Origin: Alphaproteobacteria bacterium MarineAlpha5_Bin12
GTDB lineage: Bacteria; Pseudomonadota; Alphaproteobacteria; HIMB59; GCA-002718135
DNA length: 64,000 nucleotides
NCBI GenBank assembly: GCA_002937855.1
Contig: PTKS01000007.1
Span: 1-64,000, forward strand
Direction: 5' to 3'
A program made the translations under genes and the position numbers. Below the pieces are notes generated by a model. The model made no database searches and was not told where the DNA came from. It was given only the letters and a program-made list of their open reading frames with translations. This document shows positions 8,863 to 17,611 of this stretch, one piece after another (within the stretch, counting starts at the first letter, position 1; each line of letters begins with the position of its first letter).

Positions 8863-10421
8863 AAATGGATCCAAATGATTTTAATATTCTTGTAGATTTA
8901 TATAAATCAGGAAAAATAAAAGAAGTAGAAAAAGGGGCAAAATCATTAGTTAAAAAATTTCCTAAAGAAATTATACTTCATAATTTACTTGGAGCTGTTT
9001 ATTTGGAAATGAAAGAATTAGATTTAGCAGAGGAATTTTTTAACAAAGCGATTGAAATTATGCCGGAATATGCAGAAGGTCTCAACAATTTAGGTAATGT
9101 ATATCGATTAAAACAAAAGCCTAAAGAAGCGCTATTATTTTTTAACCGAGCTCTAAAATTAAGCCCTGATTTTGCTGATGCCCATAATAATATTGGTATA
9201 GTTTATAAAGAAAACGATGATTTTGAAAAAGCAAAATTCCATTATAAAAAATCTATAGAGTTAAAACCAGGGTCTCCAGATCCATATAACAACATAGGTA
9301 ATTTATTTAAGGATTCAGGAATGTTAGATGAAGCGATTAAAAATTTTGAAATTGCTATACAATTAAATCAAAATTTTTTTGAAGCTTACAACAATTTAGC
9401 CTTAACATATCAAAAGAAAAAGTTGTTTAAAAAAGCTGAAAAATTATTTTTAAAAGCAATTGAAATACTCCCAGATTTTAAGGAAGCTAAATATAATTTA
9501 GGATATTTATATTTAACCTGTGAAAACTTTAAAGAAGGTTGGAAGTGGCACGAGTATAGAAAAGCAAAGTCGCTTTTAATCAAAAGGCATGAGTTAGATT
9601 ATAATAAAGAATGGGATGGTATAAAGTTTGAAGGCAAACTATTGGTAATAGGAGAACAAGGATTGGGAGATCAAGTTATGTATGCTTCAATATTTAATGA
9701 TTTAATAAAAAAACAAAAAAACATATCGGTAATAGTTGAAGAGCGTCTTGTAACAATATTTGAAAGAAGTTTTAATAAAATAAATTTTATTTCTGACAAA
9801 AATGATTTTAGTAAATTAAAATATGATAAATTTATTTTTTTAGGATCTTTAGGTAGAGTTTTTAGAAAATTTTCTACAGATTTTAAAAAAACAAATTATT
9901 CTTTTTTAATTCCTAAAAAATCCAATTTGGAACAAATGAAAAGACATTTAAATGATAATCAAAATATGAAAGTTGGCATCTCGTGGAGAACAAGTAGTGT
10001 TAATAATAGAAAACAAAGGAGTATCCCTTTAGAATTTTTCGAACCGGTATTAAAAATGAAAAATATTGATTTTATTGATTTGCAATATGGAGATACTTCA
10101 AATGAAAGAAAGTTGTTGAAAAATAAATTGGGTGTTGAAATATTTCATATCAACCAATTAGATTATAAAAATGATATAGAAAATTTAGCGGCTCTTACTT
10201 CTTATTGTGATTTAATTATCACAATTCCAAATTTTACTACACAATTAGCGGGGGCATTGGGAAAAAAAGTTTTTGTTCTATTGCCCTTATCGGCAGATTG
10301 GAGATGGTTTTTAAATGATAAAAAAAGTCTCTGGTATCCAAACACAAGTATTTTTAGACAAGAAACTTTTGGTGAATGGAAAAATGTAATAAATAAGTTA
10401 TATAAAAATCTGAGAGGTTAG
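8859..10421 (+). CDS. TPR protein with C-terminal GT9-like domain (paralogue of 3368..4852)
   Basis: TPRs plus GEQGLGDQVMYASIFNDL...VGISWRTSSVNNRKQRSIPL...DLIITIPNFTTQLAGALGKKVFVLLPLSADWRW. Confidence 0.8.
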   Translation: MKMDPNDFNILVDLYKSGKIKEVEKGAKSLVKKFPKEIILHNLLGAVYLEMKELDLAEEFFNKAIEIMPEYAEGLNNLGNVYRLKQKPKEALLFFNRALKLSPDFADAHNNIGIVYKENDDFEKAKFHYKKSIELKPGSPDPYNNIGNLFKDSGMLDEAIKNFEIAIQLNQNFFEAYNNLALTYQKKKLFKKAEKLFLKAIEILPDFKEAKYNLGYLYLTCENFKEGWKWHEYRKAKSLLIKRHELDYNKEWDGIKFEGKLLVIGEQGLGDQVMYASIFNDLIKKQKNISVIVEERLVTIFERSFNKINFISDKNDFSKLKYDKFIFLGSLGRVFRKFSTDFKKTNYSFLIPKKSNLEQMKRHLNDNQNMKVGISWRTSSVNNRKQRSIPLEFFEPVLKMKNIDFIDLQYGDTSNERKLLKNKLGVEIFHINQLDYKNDIENLAALTSYCDLIITIPNFTTQLAGALGKKVFVLLPLSADWRWFLNDKKSLWYPNTSIFRQETFGEWKNVINKLYKNLRG

Positions 10422-10940
10422 ATGGGATACAGTAGAGAGGATTTGCTTAATTTTTTTAATGTTAACAATATTTTATTTAAGGAATATGAACATGAAGCAC
10501 TATTTACAGTTGAACAATCAAAAGAAATGAGAGGAAAAATACAAGGATATCATACAAAAAATCTTTTTTTAAAAGACAAAAAGAAGAAATATTTTTTATT
10601 AAGTTGTGCTGAAGATAAGGTTATAGATTTAAAAAGATTAAGGGCACCATTAAATACAAACAATCTTTCGTTTGCATCAGGTGATCGTTTAAAAGAGATT
10701 CTTGGCTTAATTCCTGGCTCTGTAACCCCTTTTGGATTAATAAATGACACAAAAAAACAAACTAAATTTTATTTAGATTTAGACTTATCTAAAAGCGATT
10801 CTATAAATTTTCATCCCTTAATAAATAATTACACAATAAATATGGATTTAAATAACTTTTATAACTTTATAAAAACAATTAATGTAGAGTTGCAAATTAT
10901 TGATCTAAAAGTATATAAGCTTATTAATTATGGAAAGTAA
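10422..10940 (+). CDS. YbaK/ProX-type aminoacyl-tRNA editing domain protein
   Basis: Similarity pattern HTKNLFLKDKKKKYFLL...LSFASGDRLKEILGLIPGSVTPFGLIND. Confidence 0.85.
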   Translation: MGYSREDLLNFFNVNNILFKEYEHEALFTVEQSKEMRGKIQGYHTKNLFLKDKKKKYFLLSCAEDKVIDLKRLRAPLNTNNLSFASGDRLKEILGLIPGSVTPFGLINDTKKQTKFYLDLDLSKSDSINFHPLINNYTINMDLNNFYNFIKTINVELQIIDLKVYKLINYGK

Positions 10941-11817
10941 TATAAATAATAAAAAACATTATAAAGATATAAGTCAAAATGAATTTGGGTCTGAGGTAAT
11001 CGAAGCCTCTAAAGAATTTTTTGTTCTTGTTGACTTTTGGGCCCCTTGGTGTGGACCTTGTAAAGATTTGGGACCAAGGATCGAAAAAATTGTTTCTCAA
11101 AATTTAAAAAAATTAAAATTGGTAAAAATTAATATTGATGAAAATCAAGAAATTGCAGCTCAACTTCAAATTCAATCAATACCTACTGTTTTTGCTTTCA
11201 AGGACGGTAAAATAGCAAATGCATTCCAAGGATCTTTGTCAGAAAAAGACATAATAAAATTTATTGAGAAGGCATCCGGTGAGAAGTTAGATGGAAATGT
11301 AGATGAAATAATAAAAGATGCCAGAAATAAATTTAATGAGAATATGTTTGAAGAATCCAAAGAATTGTTAGAAGAGGCTATTAGCTCGGGTGTTAGTAAT
11401 CATGAAATTTTTGAACTTTTGATAAAAAATAATGTTTCTTTGAACAAAATTGAAGAGGCAAAAGAAATAATTGATTCATTAAATGATGAAATGAAAAATA
11501 ATCAAAGTGTTAAATCAGCTATTTCAGCTTATGAATTAGCCTCTAATCCGATTGATGATTCTTTAGAAGATTTAATTAAACTTGTTGAGAATAATCTACT
11601 TGATATTAAAGCTAATAAAAAACTTTCAGATTATTATTTTAATAATAAACAATATGATGAAGCATTTAAATTAATATTAGATTTGTTTTCAAAATCGAAA
11701 AAACAAAAAAGAGTTGAGGTACGAGAAATACTTATTAAATATTTTAATGTTTTGGGTAATACTCACGAAAAAACTAAAGAAGCTAGAAGAAAGCTTTCTT
11801 CCATGATTTTTTCTTGA
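10930..11817 (+). CDS. Thioredoxin-domain protein with C-terminal helical repeats (CnoX/YbbN-like)
   Basis: VDFWAPWCGPCKDLGP active site; long C-terminal TPR-like extension. Confidence 0.9.
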   Translation: MESNINNKKHYKDISQNEFGSEVIEASKEFFVLVDFWAPWCGPCKDLGPRIEKIVSQNLKKLKLVKINIDENQEIAAQLQIQSIPTVFAFKDGKIANAFQGSLSEKDIIKFIEKASGEKLDGNVDEIIKDARNKFNENMFEESKELLEEAISSGVSNHEIFELLIKNNVSLNKIEEAKEIIDSLNDEMKNNQSVKSAISAYELASNPIDDSLEDLIKLVENNLLDIKANKKLSDYYFNNKQYDEAFKLILDLFSKSKKQKRVEVREILIKYFNVLGNTHEKTKEARRKLSSMIFS

Positions 11818-11996
11818 TGAAAACAAGGTCAAAATTCAAAATTCAAATGTTGAATTCAATTGTTTGTCCTAAAACAAAAGGGCCCTTAATTTACAATAAA
11901 AAAACCAATGAATTAATTAGTAAAAAGGGTAAAATTGCTTATCCAATTAAAAACGGGATTCCTATTTTATTATTAGAAAAATCTAGAAAATTATAA
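11814..11996 (+). CDS. Trm112/YcaR-like small protein
   Basis: LNSIVCPKTKGPL...AYPIKNGIPILL. Confidence 0.75.
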   Translation: MMKTRSKFKIQMLNSIVCPKTKGPLIYNKKTNELISKKGKIAYPIKNGIPILLLEKSRKL

Positions 11997-13175
11997 ATTT
12001 ACTCCCATTGCATAGTCTACAAGACTTTTATTTATTTTTTCTTTATTATTAATGTAATCAAAACCTATAGATCTTATCTTGTTAATAAAACTAGATTTTG
12101 AAGAAAAAATTTTGTTTAAATTGTGAGTAATAAATAACATACTAGAAACATCAGCAAATCTGCTGTCATTATATTCTTTTAAAAATAACTTTGATCCAAA
12201 ATCTAAACCATAATTTTTTGAATCTTCTAAAAATTCAATTAAGTTTTTTACATCTCTCATTCCCAAGTTCCATCCTTGTCCAGCGATTGGATGAATTGAA
12301 TGAGCTGAATCACCTAATAACACAACTCTTTCATCATAAAATTTTCTACAGATGTGTGCACTAAGTGGAAATTTTTTTAAACTTTCAATATTGTTTATAT
12401 TACCAAGATATTTTGAAATTTTTTCTTCAATAATATCTTGTATAATATTTGTTTCAAGAGATAGTAATTTATTTACATAAGAACTTTTTTCACTCCAAAT
12501 CAACGAGCTTTTAAAATTTTTTTTATTATAATTTTTCATAGGAAGTGTCGCAAGTGGTCCGTTCGGTAAAAAAATTTCATAGGCAGTGTTAAAGTGATTT
12601 TTTGAATGATTGAAATTCATCACTATCGCTGATTGATTATAATTTATTTTATAAAATGGTATATTATAATACGATCTTAAAAAACTATTTTTTCCATCCG
12701 CTCCAATTAATAATTTTGAATTTATTTCAACACCATCTTTTATAAAAGTGCTAATAAAGTTATTAGAATTATCAATTTTAAATATTTTTTTATTATTTAA
12801 GATTTCAATATTTCTTTGTGATTTTATTTTTTTTAATAAAACATTTTTAAAATTTTTATGTTCTATTATATAACCCATTTCGATATTGTTAGAAAAATCA
12901 ATATTAGATTCTTCATTTCTGTTTAGTACTTGTATGCGGTCTATTGGTTGCGTATATTTATATAAATCTTTCCAAATATTATATTTTTCTAAAAAAACTT
13001 TAGTACCTAATGATATTGCAACAGTTCTAGAATCTTTTTCAATACTCTTTTTCTTAGTAATATTTTCTTTATCTAATAAAATAATTTTGAAATTTAATTG
13101 AGCTAAAATTGGCGCTAAACATAGCCCAATTAGACCTCCTCCGAGTATGGTTATATCGGTTCTTTTTTTTGTCAT
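11991..13175 (-). CDS. ubiH: UbiH/UbiF-family FAD-dependent ubiquinone hydroxylase
   Basis: GGGLIGL FAD fold, LIGADGKNS, VVLLGDSAHSIHPIAGQGWNLGMRD. Confidence 0.85.
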   Translation of the reverse strand: MTKKRTDITILGGGLIGLCLAPILAQLNFKIILLDKENITKKKSIEKDSRTVAISLGTKVFLEKYNIWKDLYKYTQPIDRIQVLNRNEESNIDFSNNIEMGYIIEHKNFKNVLLKKIKSQRNIEILNNKKIFKIDNSNNFISTFIKDGVEINSKLLIGADGKNSFLRSYYNIPFYKINYNQSAIVMNFNHSKNHFNTAYEIFLPNGPLATLPMKNYNKKNFKSSLIWSEKSSYVNKLLSLETNIIQDIIEEKISKYLGNINNIESLKKFPLSAHICRKFYDERVVLLGDSAHSIHPIAGQGWNLGMRDVKNLIEFLEDSKNYGLDFGSKLFLKEYNDSRFADVSSMLFITHNLNKIFSSKSSFINKIRSIGFDYINNKEKINKSLVDYAMGVNL

Positions 13176-13246
13176 ATAATTAATATATTTTTCACAAAAC
13201 GTTACAAATCTAAAGTATTAGTTTATAAAAAAATAATTACTAAACT

Positions 13247-15532
13247 ATGACTGAAAAACAAACAAGATTTTCATTATCTAGAGCAATTAATTGGATATTA
13301 AAGAGAGTTTTTTTTCTTATGATTTCAATTATTGGAGTTTTTTTAGCAGTTGCAATGTTTTCATATTCCAATAATGATCCGTTTTTTGGCTATAAAACAT
13401 CAGCAGATGTTGTAAATATCACAGGATATTATGGAGCATACACATCAGGCACTTTATTAAATTATTTTGATGTTGTGGCTTTTTTAATTCCTTTAACATT
13501 TATAATTTGGGGAACAAAATTGCTGCTTGGGTATAAAATAAATTATAAAATAGTTAAATTTTTATCTTTGTTTTTTTCAATATTGGTTTTTTCTTCAATA
13601 TTTGTTGATTTAAGTCTGTATCAAAATATTTTTGGCAATAATATTTATTCATTATTTTTGGTTAAATTTTATAGTAATTTTGACAATGATTTAATTAAAA
13701 TATTAATTAATATTATTATTTTTATTATTTTAATACCTCTGGTTGCTTTTTCTTTAGATCTTAATAATAGATATTTATTTAATATTTTATTTAAAGTGAT
13801 TTTATCTTTTAAGTATCCTTTATATATATTTTCAAAAATATTATCTTATAGTTTAAAAATTAAGAATTATAAAAAAATAAAAATTAATCGCAAAGATCCT
13901 CTAATTAATGCTTCAGAAAATTCAAATTATATAAAACCGGAAGATAGTTTTGAAAAAAGAAAGTTAAGACGAAAAATAGCCCCTAGTCTTAAAAACCCTG
14001 ATCAAATCGACCTAAACTTTGATAAAGAAAAAAATTATGAAATACCAAGTATTAGTCTATTAAAAACAAATTTTGAAAAAAATAATAAAAATCTTGAACA
14101 AGATAAAAAAACTTTAGAAAAAAAAGCTTCTCAGCTTGAAGAAGTTTTGGGTGAATTTGGAGTCCAAGGAACTATAGGAGATGTTAGCCCTGGGCCAATA
14201 GTAACAATGTATGAATTGGAACCTTCGGCGGGAACAAAAGCAAGTAGAATAATTGGTTTAGCTGATGATATAGCAAGGTCAATGTCTGCTCTTTCAGCTA
14301 GAATATCTTCTCAACCAGGAAGAAATATTATTGGAATTGAGTTACCTAATCCTAAAAGAATGCCTGTTTATTTGAGTGAGTTACTTTCACATGAAAATTA
14401 TAAAAATAATCTTGGTAATTTAACTCTAACTCTTGGAAAAAATATAGCTGGGGAACCAGTTGTAACGGATTTAGAAAAAATGCCACATCTTCTAATTGCA
14501 GGAACTACAGGTTCGGGTAAATCTGTTGGTTTAAATTCTATGATATTAAGTTTGTTGTATAAATTAAAGCCAAGTGAATGTAGATTCATTTTGATTGACC
14601 CCAAAATGCTGGAATTTAGTGTTTATGAAGATATCCCTCACTTGATGGCACCGGTTGTGACAGATCCTCACAAGGCAGTAGTGTCCTTAAAGTGGGCTGT
14701 GAAAGAAATGGAAAATCGTTATAGGCTGATGAATTATGCTGGAGTAAAAAACATTAAGTCATATAATGAAAAAATTAATGAATACCTTCAAAAGGGAAAA
14801 AAATTATATAGAGAGGTTACGACGGGTCTTGATCCTGATACTCGTTTACCAGTAGTAGAAAAACAAGAAATTCCAAATGAAACTTTTCCTTATATTGTGA
14901 TTGTAATAGATGAAATGGCGGATTTAATGATGGTTGCAGGAAAAGATGTAGAACAAGCAATACAGAGACTAGCTCAGATGGCAAGGGCGGCAGGAATACA
15001 TTTGATTATGGCGACTCAAAGACCTAGTGTGGATGTTATTACAGGAACAATTAAGGCAAATTTTCCTAGTAGAGTCAGCTATCACGTTGCTAGTAAATTT
15101 GATAGTAGAACCATTTTAAATGAAACAGGTGCAGAGCAATTATTAGGAAGTGGGGACATGCTTTTTATGGAAAATGGTGGGAGACTTACAAGATTACATG
15201 GGGGGTTTGTTTCTGAAAAAGAAATTTCTAATGTTGTAAGATTTATTAAAAGCCAGTCTAAACCAGATTATACAAAGGATATAACCTCTGAAGTAAATTT
15301 AAAATCTGACAGTAACAGTTTTATGGAAGAAAATGAAATGGTGGATGAGTTGTATGAAAAAGCTGTTGAGCTTATAATCACAAAACAAAGAGCCTCAACA
15401 AGTTTTATTCAAAGATATTTTCAAATTGGCTACAATAGAGCAGCACGATTAATAGAAAAAATGGAAAAGGATGGAATTGTTAGTGAAGGAAACCATGTTG
15501 GTAAAAGAGAAGTTTTAAAAAAGAATGTTTAA
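13247..15532 (+). CDS. ftsK: DNA translocase FtsK
   Basis: N-terminal TM helices, LIAGTTGSGKSVGLNSMILSLLYK Walker A, IVIDEMADLMM, C-terminal gamma winged helix. Confidence 0.97.
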   Translation: MTEKQTRFSLSRAINWILKRVFFLMISIIGVFLAVAMFSYSNNDPFFGYKTSADVVNITGYYGAYTSGTLLNYFDVVAFLIPLTFIIWGTKLLLGYKINYKIVKFLSLFFSILVFSSIFVDLSLYQNIFGNNIYSLFLVKFYSNFDNDLIKILINIIIFIILIPLVAFSLDLNNRYLFNILFKVILSFKYPLYIFSKILSYSLKIKNYKKIKINRKDPLINASENSNYIKPEDSFEKRKLRRKIAPSLKNPDQIDLNFDKEKNYEIPSISLLKTNFEKNNKNLEQDKKTLEKKASQLEEVLGEFGVQGTIGDVSPGPIVTMYELEPSAGTKASRIIGLADDIARSMSALSARISSQPGRNIIGIELPNPKRMPVYLSELLSHENYKNNLGNLTLTLGKNIAGEPVVTDLEKMPHLLIAGTTGSGKSVGLNSMILSLLYKLKPSECRFILIDPKMLEFSVYEDIPHLMAPVVTDPHKAVVSLKWAVKEMENRYRLMNYAGVKNIKSYNEKINEYLQKGKKLYREVTTGLDPDTRLPVVEKQEIPNETFPYIVIVIDEMADLMMVAGKDVEQAIQRLAQMARAAGIHLIMATQRPSVDVITGTIKANFPSRVSYHVASKFDSRTILNETGAEQLLGSGDMLFMENGGRLTRLHGGFVSEKEISNVVRFIKSQSKPDYTKDITSEVNLKSDSNSFMEENEMVDELYEKAVELIITKQRASTSFIQRYFQIGYNRAARLIEKMEKDGIVSEGNHVGKREVLKKNV

Positions 15533-16121
15533 TAAATTAAGTTTTTATTTAATTTTAATAATTTTTGTTACTTTATCTTATCAAAAAAATCTTTTAAGTG
15601 ATGAATTGCTTATTGAACAGTTATCAAAATATATTGAAGATTTAAATAAATTTAAGTGTAACTTTATACAATTGAACCCCGACGGGACTATTTCAGAAGG
15701 TAATATGATTTATTCAGATAATAAAATTAAGATAAGTTATTTAAAACCTTCAGCAATAACTTTTATTGCTAGAGAGAAAAAGGCAATGTATTTTCATGAA
15801 GATTTATTAGAATTGCATTATTTCAATCCAAACAAAACTGCTTTTAGTTTGTTTACATCAATGTTCAATTTAACTGAAATGCCAAAAAATTCATATTCAA
15901 TTAATTCAAAGAATGATGTTATAAATTTAAACTTTGATGAAATTGGGGTAGATCAAATTGTGGAATTTTCAATTTTTTTTCAAAATAATCCAATTGAACT
16001 AAAAAAAATCAAATGGACAGGTGAGTCTGGGGAATCAATATTTTCAATTTTTAATATTGATAAAAATATCGAAATTCACAAAAAAACTTTCAGCATGGTA
16101 AACCCAATTTTAAATAACTAA
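15525..16121 (+). CDS. lolA: Outer-membrane lipoprotein carrier LolA-like
   Basis: Secreted, FKCNFIQLNPDGTISEGNMIYS and LolA-like context after ftsK. Confidence 0.7.
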   Translation: MFNKLSFYLILIIFVTLSYQKNLLSDELLIEQLSKYIEDLNKFKCNFIQLNPDGTISEGNMIYSDNKIKISYLKPSAITFIAREKKAMYFHEDLLELHYFNPNKTAFSLFTSMFNLTEMPKNSYSINSKNDVINLNFDEIGVDQIVEFSIFFQNNPIELKKIKWTGESGESIFSIFNIDKNIEIHKKTFSMVNPILNN

Positions 16122-16762
16122 CTAAGCTCATAAAAGCCGGAATCTATTGCATTTATGAGGTTTTCTTTTGAAATTCTTAATAATTTTTTTCTTATCCTAT
16201 AGATATGTGAATCAAGAGAATGGCTGTCTATATTCTTAGAATAGCCTAATGCATTAGAGTTTAAAAGTTCTCTGGATACTTTTTTCTCAGATCTCATCAA
16301 TACACTAAGAATGTTAGATTCTATTTGAGTCAAAACAATTGTATTTTTATTATTTATATTAATTAGCTCTCTACTTAGTCGATTAAGTTGCAAGTTTTTA
16401 AATAAAATATTTGAAGATAGTTTAAGAAAATTAACTTTCTTCATTAGTTCAGAAAAAGAAATAGGAAGATGAAATAATATATCATGCTCTGCAAAATATT
16501 TGTTATTAGTTTTATCTACACAAATAATAATATTGTCAAGTTTGTTAGATTTTAAAAATTTATTTATATTTTTACAATTTGTTGAATTAAGGTTTGGGGG
16601 AATAAAAAAAATATTTAACTGATTCTTTTTAAATTTAAATCCTTTTATTTCTTTTAGATAAAAAAAATTAAGATCACTATCATAAGATTTATCAATTTTA
16701 TTTTCTAAGTTAGAAAATATGATCTTATTTTCAGCAAAAATATTTATTTCTTCACTTTTCAT
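16118..16762 (-). CDS. Orphan OmpR-type winged-helix protein with atypical receiver-like N-terminus
   Basis: C-terminal LTQIESNILSVLMRSEKKVSRELL...DSHSLDSHIYRIRKKL...SGFYEL wHTH pattern; probable start MKSEEINIF at 16762 (longer ORF to 16816). Confidence 0.65.
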   Translation of the reverse strand: MKSEEINIFAENKIIFSNLENKIDKSYDSDLNFFYLKEIKGFKFKKNQLNIFFIPPNLNSTNCKNINKFLKSNKLDNIIICVDKTNNKYFAEHDILFHLPISFSELMKKVNFLKLSSNILFKNLQLNRLSRELININNKNTIVLTQIESNILSVLMRSEKKVSRELLNSNALGYSKNIDSHSLDSHIYRIRKKLLRISKENLINAIDSGFYELS

Positions 16763-17426
16763 TTTTTTTTCTTTCTCCAAATAAAGCTTCTCCAAGTCGA
16801 ATATGGGTTGAACCACAATTTATTGCATCAAGAAAATCTGAGCTCATGCCCATGCTTAATTTTTTTAAATTATTTTTAATTCCCAATTCCTTTAATTCTA
16901 AAAAATATTTTTTAGGATTTTCGTTATTAGGTGGAATACACATTAATCCTATAATGTTAAGATTTAGATCTTTTAAACACCAATTAATAAAATCATTTGC
17001 TTCAAATGTGGATATTCCTGATTTTTGCTTTTCATTTCCTATGTTGACTTGTATAAAAAAATTCTTTGTTAAAGATTCTTTTGTTTGTTGCTTTTTTATT
17101 TCCAGGCAAATTTTTTCTCTGTCTAAAGTATGAATAAAATCAAAAAGCTTCAATGCGTCTTTTACTTTGTTTGTTTGCAAATTACCCAACATATGAAGCT
17201 TGATATTTGGAAAATCTGACCTTAATTTTAAAAATTTGTTTTTTGCCTCTTGAACCTTATTTTCTCCAAATATGTAATAATTTGATTTAATCGCGCTTCT
17301 AATAACATCTTCACTAAATGTTTTTGTTACAGCAATAATACTTAAATCATTAAAAATATCTTTATTTTCTGAGGATTTTGTAATTAAATCCTTTATTTTA
17401 CTTAAATTTTCTTTAAAAATTGCCAT
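16752..17426 (-). CDS. YggS-family PLP homeostasis protein
   Basis: VTKTFSEDVIRSAI, FGENKVQEAKNK, MGMSSDFLDAINCGSTHIRLGEALFG. Confidence 0.93.
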   Translation of the reverse strand: MAIFKENLSKIKDLITKSSENKDIFNDLSIIAVTKTFSEDVIRSAIKSNYYIFGENKVQEAKNKFLKLRSDFPNIKLHMLGNLQTNKVKDALKLFDFIHTLDREKICLEIKKQQTKESLTKNFFIQVNIGNEKQKSGISTFEANDFINWCLKDLNLNIIGLMCIPPNNENPKKYFLELKELGIKNNLKKLSMGMSSDFLDAINCGSTHIRLGEALFGERKKNEK

Positions 17427-17463
17427 TGTTGATACAATATATATTAAAAATCTACCTAAACTA

Positions 17464-17481
17464 TGTTGTAAATATACAACA
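17464..17481. promoter_or_regulatory. Perfect dyad TGTTGTA-AATA-TACAACA between yggS and the porin gene
   Basis: 7-bp perfect inverted repeat, 4-bp spacer, in the divergent intergenic region. Confidence 0.4.
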
Positions 17482-17611
17482 ATATTAAAAAAAATATTAT
17501 AGAATTACCTAATAAAATGAAAAACAGGCCAAAAGAACGTATTTAAACTTAGTTTAGAAAAAGTTTCTAAATTATATATTTAAATATATTTAACAAAAAA
17601 GGAGAAAGTAG

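Noticed and set aside
3368-10421. Repeated short words suggesting a tandem-repeat or CRISPR-like array
   Set aside because: Periodicity of ~102 nt is explained by 34-aa TPR coding units; no constant direct repeats with unique spacers.
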